From: Gnetum montanum
Taxonomy: Eukaryota > Streptophyta > Gnetopsida > Gnetales > Gnetaceae
Assembly: GCA_015680685.1 (NCBI GenBank)
Contig: MNCI01029529.1
Span: forward strand, 1-49,769
Reading direction: 5' to 3'
DNA length: 49,769 nt
Shown here in pieces: positions 44,937-49,769 of this stretch (position 1 is the stretch's first letter; every line of letters begins with the position of its first letter). The notes under the pieces are model-generated. The model did not search any database. It worked only from the letters and a program-made list of their open reading frames with translations, and had not been told where the DNA came from. The translations under genes were made by a program, and so were the position numbers.

Positions 44937-46948
44937 CTGCGATCACTAAGTAACTGGCAAAGCATTAGTATATGCATAGATGCAAAATTTTAATATATAC
45001 ATTAACATAGTTATTAACATAAATTAAAAAAATGCAATTTCAACAACATGCCCAAGGCCCTGCAAGTGTAGGATGTCAATTAATTCGTTCGACGTGCCTC
45101 AGACTCACTAGGATATAGCACATTTTGCAATATTAATGCAATATTTTTGCAAGTTTAGCACTACACTTTGCAAGTTTAGCACTACACTTAGCAAATTTTT
45201 TCTAACTCTAGGCTACCTCAGTAGAGGGTGTAGTCCAGAAAATCAAAATTTTTTCTAACTCTGGGCTGCCCTAGTAGAGGGCATACTCCAAAAAACTGAA
45301 ATTTTTGTAAACACTTGTGACTACCCTCATGTCAATGGAGAAAGTAGTCTTGACCAAGGCCATGGAGAGAGTAGTTTCCATGTGTCCTTGCACTACCATG
45401 CTAGTTGCACCACCACACTCATCACACTCATGGCTTCACAAAACCTTAAACCATGTCCACAATGTGAAGATAGATTTCCACTTTGCCTTGGCCTACCCTG
45501 ATCTTACTAAAGCCCCAGCATTAGTTGTAGTTGCATTGCACTGTGGCATACAGTGGTGGCCATAGCCCCTGTTACCATACTATAGTACATAGTGCGTAGG
45601 GCCCCAAGCCTTATGCCTATGAAATTTTTTTCTTCTAAAAAACAAAAAAGAGGGGGGGAGGGACAGCAAAGTGGCACATGATGGCAACCACGATCCTAGC
45701 CTTGCACAAGGTCCAAACCCCAGCCACAAAACCCAAACCTTGCACACAAAAACAAAAACCACAAAAAAAAGAGGCGATGGTGGTCACTACTCCCTATGGT
45801 CGTGTTGCAACAACGCTCAATGGCAACTACGACCCCCGTGATCGCACCACGGCATGCTGGGCCCTGAGCCCCATAGTCCTCAAAACCCTATGTGTGCCAT
45901 AAAGCCTACACACAACCCAACCCCCAAGTAGCCCCAAAGGACCAAACAACAAACAACACAGCAATTACAACCCAAATAATACCTAAAGCCCAAGTAAGAG
46001 TAGAACCCTCCTCATCATCGTGCCATGCCATGGCAGTGCACAGCCATAGTGGCCACTACCATGGTAGGGTACGTAGAGCGGTGCATGGGTCCATGCACTC
46101 AAACCCTCATTGCTGTAGAAAAAAAAGATAGAAGCCCTCCTTGCCATCATGTCCTCCCCATTGTCATGCCAAAAATGATGTGATGTCATGACCGTCACTG
46201 TCATAGCAGAGCACTATGGCAAGGTGCACAAAGCTATGCTTCTAGAAAACCCCATAATGACAAAATGAAACAAAAAATAGAATAAAGGAGGAGAGCATAA
46301 TCAACCTACCTAGATAATGCCAATGGCCTCCTTTCCTCAACACATGCCTATGGCAGACGTCTCAGTGTCCTCTCCCCCTTAGTAACGTTTATCAGCCCTA
46401 GGTGAAGGCATCCACTCTAGTATGTCATCTTTCCCCCAACTACGCTTTTCACTGGCAACAAAAGCATAAGTAGTAGCAAAATTATGCTCCCAACATCATA
46501 GTGAAATGGAAAAAATGATAAGTTACCATGGTAAAACCATATATATATATATATCCTCTCACGTTCATTTAATGATCCATCAACATAGAACTACACTCAT
46601 CACCAAATTCCTAGTGGAGAGGGTCATTGGGTGAGAGTGTAGTTAACTATACTTAGCCCAAAATTGCAATTTTTCATTGCCCTACAAATGCTCAAGTTAA
46701 TTCCACTCCCTAAGCATGGGTAGCCCTCCTTGGAATGACATGTTTAGTGCATTCATGGTCTACTAAGACCTAAAATTGACATGTGCATGGCCTGCAGGGG
46801 CCTAAAACTAACACAAAAATGCTTACCTTCCATAGCAACTTCAATGCATACTTAAGAAAATTTCATTGCATTGCTTTTTCCATTTGTGCATATTAACTTT
46901 GTTAAAACAGGTGCCACTTGATGTTTTTCTAGTTTATTTTGTAGGCAG
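44937..46948 (-). other. Upstream part of the E intron, possible promoter side of the antisense gene
   Basis: No convincing coding exon is seen here. The stretch holds short direct repeats (45142-45290), GGAGAGAGTAGT-type motifs also present in the E LTR and leader, a G/A tract near 45650, CCATGGCA-like motifs (46020-46080) and an (AT)n run (46539-46554). ORFs at 45317-45565, 45678-45902, 45892-46131 and 45983-46204 are low-complexity (Thr/Pro/His) and overlap each other on both strands. I do not accept them as genes, although further 5' exons of the antisense gene could hide here. Confidence 0.4.
45142..45290. repeat. Direct repeats in the E intron resembling the E LTR repeats
   Basis: TTTGCAAGTTTAGCACTACA is repeated at about 45148 and 45168. 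AAATTTTTTCTAACTCT followed by GGCT.CC..AGTAGAGGG occurs twice, 53 bases apart (45194 and 45247). The second pair resembles the AATTTTTTCTAAGTGT / TAGTGAAGAGTGTAGTT units of the E LTR (34802-35024). Confidence 0.7.
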
Positions 46949-47804
46949 ACAACATGACCACACAGGAGTAGATCTTCTCACCTTTGTTCCTCATGGGGTC
47001 TCATGGCAACATCAAGCAATTCATTGACCCTCATTTCCTAGACCTTGAGCCTACAACCTACAATGAGTACCTAGCATCTATAGAAGCACCACCAAATTGG
47101 CCCAATTATCTAGTTAAGGGTCCCAATCTAGAGGTGGGGGACTTCATGGAAGATTCCCTTATTGATATCCCTATGTCTACACTAAATGGTGGAGTGAAAA
47201 TGCTGAAACTAAGCTCCTTGCTAGAACCATACTATGCTCAAGAAATTGCTAAAGTACTTAATGATAATGTAAAAGCATTTGCATGGTCATATGAGGACAT
47301 GTTGGGCCTAGATCCTTGGCTAGTCTAGTACAACATCATCCTTAATCCCTGCATTAAATCAATTAAGCAAAAAGCATGCAAGGTTAGACTTGAGGTGGCG
47401 TTGACAATCCATGTTTAGATCAACAAGCTTTACAAAGTTGGTTTCATCTAGGTTGTTGACTATGTACATTGGGTCTCCAACATCATAGTTGTGCCTAAGA
47501 AAAATGGAAGTATACATACTTGCATAGAATTTTAGGACCTAAAAAAGGCAACCATCAAAGATGACTTCCCATTGCCTAGTTTCGATCAATTGATCGATAC
47601 CATGGCTAGACATGCCTTTTTGTCCTTCATGGACAGGTTCTCAGGCTACAACCAACTTAGGATCAACCTTAAGCACCAACTTAGCACAACCTTCATGACC
47701 CTCTGGGGTATGTTTTGCTACATAATGATGCCCTTTGGACTAAAGAACATAGGAGCAACATATCAACATACAATGATGTACAGCTTTAGCTACTACATAC
47801 TTAG
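46949..47804 (+). pseudogene. Reverse transcriptase of element E, cut by B2
   Basis: After an N-terminal spacer (46984-47328: DPHFLDLEPTTYNEYLAS, LLEPYYAQEIAKVLNDNVKA) the RT opens with FAWSYEDMLGLDP. Then YNIILNPCIKSIKQKACKVR, INKLYKVGFI with VVDYVHWVSNIIVVPKKNGS, and KDDFPLPSFDQLIDTMARHA. The catalytic palm begins FMDRFSGYNQLRINLKHQLS (first catalytic Asp in MDR; the usual text is MDGFSGYNQI) and continues to CYIMMPFGLKNIGATYQHTM. The YxDD box is beyond the B2 insertion at 47805. Several TAG stops are present. Confidence 0.85.
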
Positions 47805-48619
47805 TGATGAGCGGTGAGGTACCCCTACACCCAACCATACGACATCTAGACAGTTACACATTGATCGCAGTTCGCTGTCTTCCCACCTGGACTAGTATTG
47901 CTTTGTCACGTATGGTTTAGTCTAGAGTGAGGCATATGATGTGATCCTAAACTAATGCTACTCCTAGAGACAATGGAAGATACTATTAATTAGACTAATG
48001 AGCAATAGGAAATGAGTCTAAGCTAGCCTAAGTGCGATGAGCATCTATCCCTTAATCATGCATACACATCTTGGACCTCGTGCACGACTACTACTGGGAT
48101 TACCAAGCGTAGATCCTAGGTATGCTGCTGGGTTACCAAGTAGTCACACTTAAATGCTCGTGATTAAGTCGTACTCATTCTGCATTTAACAATAGGAATA
48201 GTAAATGATGATAAATAAATATTAACTAAGAAACAAATAAATATTAACTAAGAAAGCAATAAATAACAATAACAATTAACAATTAAACTAAGTGAATGCT
48301 GCAATGATGAAGTAATCTCAATCTTTATTGTCAATCATGTGCATGTCCAAGTACGTCACACTCAAATAAAAGTTCCGTACAATTACAAGCATCACACTGT
48401 GGGCATGCACTGGGAAATGGATAGGTATGGAATTATTACAAACTAAAAGTGTCTAGCTACAAATGACAAAAAGATTCCTAAATGAGGTGGAGAGCCCTCT
48501 TATTTATAGGTCAAGATAGGTAGCCGCGTAAACGGGGCCCCATCAACACAGCATTGCTATGTCGATGGGGCCGCGTATACGTGGCCCAGTCTACGCATCG
48601 ACTGATTAGTGCTTCATCA
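47805..48619 (-). repeat. 3' LTR of element B2
   Basis: It begins TGATGAGCGGTGAGGTACCC and ends GTGCTTCATCA. It contains the family R/U5 repeats (48090-48146) and the minus-strand TATA box CCTATAAATAAG (near 48499-48510). Its U3 has GGGGCC/GCGTATACG-type repeats (48525-48600) in place of the GATATC arrays of B, so the U3 repeats turn over quickly between copies. Confidence 0.9.
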
Positions 48620-49769
48620 TACCCCCACAACTGAATAACAACTTGCCCTCGAGTCAAAGAAAGTGATGAACAAGCTCAATTGAATACACAGTGGATAGGT
48701 ATGGAATTATTGACTGACTAGAAATTTATTCATGCCATAGTGGAGAATTAAACAAAATTTGGACATAGATACAAAAGAAAAAACTTGCGGAACTCATGGG
48801 GTTCCCGATAGTGGTGGCTCCTCCATGGGTGCCTTTCCTTTGTCCTATGCATCAGGCTTTTGAGATAGATACCGTTGAAGAAGCACCTGACGTTTCTCCT
48901 CTTCTATTTGAGGATTATGAGCCGTCCATGCTGATGTTCCAATGTTTGATGGAGTCATTACTTTTCATAGACACGGCAGCTGCGTGAACACTTGATTAGC
49001 CTTGACATGCCATGCCGCAAATAGCCATCGTTCCTCTTCATAGGCTCGGGCCCTGACCTCTACCTCCCCCAGGTCATTCAATTGCACCGTGAGAAGGTCC
49101 TCCTTGTTGTCTTCTTTTAGGGCCATCTATAATCACACAAAGATCAATTGTTAGTAAGGTCATTTGAAAAGAGTTCAATGATTTCATACCTTACTCATTT
49201 CCTTTAATAAATGTTGAATTCCTTACTTAGTGTGATTTTAAAGTTAGAGATTTTTCAAGGAAGTTGCCCTAAAAGTTTAATGTCGGACCTAGTTTTGAGG
49301 AATGTTTGATAAAATAATGACAAAGGAAAGAATAGGTTTGACAATGAAATACTCAGAGGGTATAAGATGATGTGGTGGTGTGCAACAAATACAAATTACA
49401 AAAGTNCAATGCTATACAAGACACGAGTCACAAATAAATGAATAGCGAGATGGAATGAATCAGAGAAAGGATTACAGAGATTGGGACGTGAGGTAATTGA
49501 CTCCGAGCACAATGAATCCTGTGTGTACAACATGATTAAAGTGTCATTAACCTGTCATTCCAAGATCAGGACCAAATCCATTCCTCTAAGCAGTGACATC
49601 GCATTATTTCATCCCATGATGAAAAACTATGAGAGTACCATAACAACAAGGCATATGATCACTTGGTGTTTTTTTCAAGGGAGGAGTGATTTTTGTTTTG
49701 TGGAACTTTTTTTTTTTTGTTCTTTTCTCTTTCTTTCTTTTTTTTTCACTTCACTGAATCCAGAGAAAT
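48620..49769 (-). other. Polypurine tract and 3' tail of element B2
   Basis: On the minus strand AGTTGTGGGGGTA (48632-48620) abuts the LTR as polypurine tract. The rest is the non-coding tail homologous to 10130-11560. A single N at 49406 coincides with a loss of roughly 160 bases relative to element B (11056-11220), so it is probably another assembly join. The ORF 48796-48987 corresponds to 10330-10500 in B, where the frame is not kept; I do not call it a gene. Confidence 0.75.

Larger units (their letters stand above)
40239..46948 (+). other. Inferred 6.7-kb intron between protease and RT of element E
   Basis: The protease frame ends at TAAG|GTATCC (intron from 40239). The pol frame resumes after a pyrimidine-rich tract, TTTTTCTAGTTTATTTTGTAGGCAG|AC (exon from 46949). 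Joining 40238 to 46949 keeps the frame (phase 1), reading into DNMTTQE, a TAG, then IFSPLFLMGSHGNIKQF. Ogre-type elements are known to splice an intron at this position. The size here is large because the interval also holds a minisatellite (40560-41125), an antisense gene remnant (41286-44936) and about 2 kb upstream of it. Confidence 0.55.
34815..47804 (+). mobile_element. Element E: Tat/Ogre-like Ty3/gypsy element with a giant PR-RT intron
   Basis: E has an LTR (about 34815-35851), leader, gag (36538-39544), protease (to 40238), a 6.7-kb non-coding spacer that behaves like an intron, and reverse transcriptase (46949-47804), where B2 interrupts it. The gag end FCHYHQLFGHSTNFC...RMIDRGKL, the protease VDDGATTNVIP, and the RT entry FAWSYEDMLGLDP with the GFI..VDYVHWVSNIIVVPKKNG stretch are typical of the Tat/Ogre/Retand branch rather than Athila. 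Ogre elements are known to have an intron between protease and RT. The spacer contains a 31-bp minisatellite and an antisense multi-exon gene remnant. Confidence 0.78.
47805..49769 (-). mobile_element. Element B2: minus-strand TGATGAGT-family element, 3' part only
   Basis: The 3' LTR (47805-48619) and the start of the internal tail are present; the rest is past the window end. It landed in the E reverse transcriptase; CTTAG (47800-47804) is the expected target site copy. The internal part matches the tail of element B base for base over long stretches (for example GGATAGGTATGG, CAAAGATCAATTGTTAGTAA), so B and B2 are the same subfamily. Confidence 0.88.

Noticed and set aside
45317-46204. Overlapping ORFs on both strands, Thr/Pro/His rich
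   Set aside because: Low-complexity frames overlapping in opposite directions with no shared domain; they may be part of the antisense gene's 5' region but cannot be supported as proteins.
46539-46554. (AT)n run and TATA-like sequence as a promoter
   Set aside because: Simple-sequence repeat with no nearby coding start in either direction.

Overview
The window is plant nuclear DNA, most likely from a large, repeat-rich seed-plant genome such as a gymnosperm. That is an inference from deep stacking of old, heavily mutated LTR retrotransposons with almost no host genes. There are no prokaryotic signals, rRNA, tRNA or CRISPR features. Two long N runs (11930-12471, 26145-26494) and three single N bases (9793, 26887, 49406) mark assembly joins.

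Layout. Positions 1-530 are the end of an LTR of a shared family. 531-5916 is the only stretch not clearly retrotransposon: an unidentified broken coding remnant (541-2040), AT-rich intergenic DNA, and one plausible small host gene for a secreted 74-residue protein (minus strand, 4893-5117). From 5917 onward the window is a nested stack. Outer element A (plus strand, from 5917) holds a solo LTR inside its primer-binding site (6822-7660), element B (minus, 9540-14830, target duplication GATAC) and element C (plus, 15097-27014, target duplication TTAGT), and is cut at 29984 by element D (plus). D is cut near 34815 by element E (plus). E is cut at 47805 by B2 (minus), which runs out of the window. 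A, B, C, D, B2, the solo LTR and the first LTR share LTR ends (TGATGAGT ... ACTCATCA) and an Asp-tRNA-like primer site. C still shows a recognisable Athila-type Ty3/gypsy gag-protease-RT-RNaseH-integrase order plus an extra ORF. A and D (and apparently B) keep gag and the 3' tail but lack RT and integrase, so they look like non-autonomous partners.

Element E is a different Ty3/gypsy lineage (Tat/Ogre-like). Its gag-protease (36538-40238) and reverse transcriptase (from 46949) are separated by about 6.7 kb that reads as an intron. Inside that intron are a 31-bp minisatellite and, on the opposite strand, the decayed remains of a multi-exon gene (about 44936 down to 41286) whose reading frame carries across several splice junctions. 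This is the most unusual structure in the window. Every retroelement gene is broken by stops, mostly TAG, so nothing here except possibly the small secreted-protein gene is expected to be functional.
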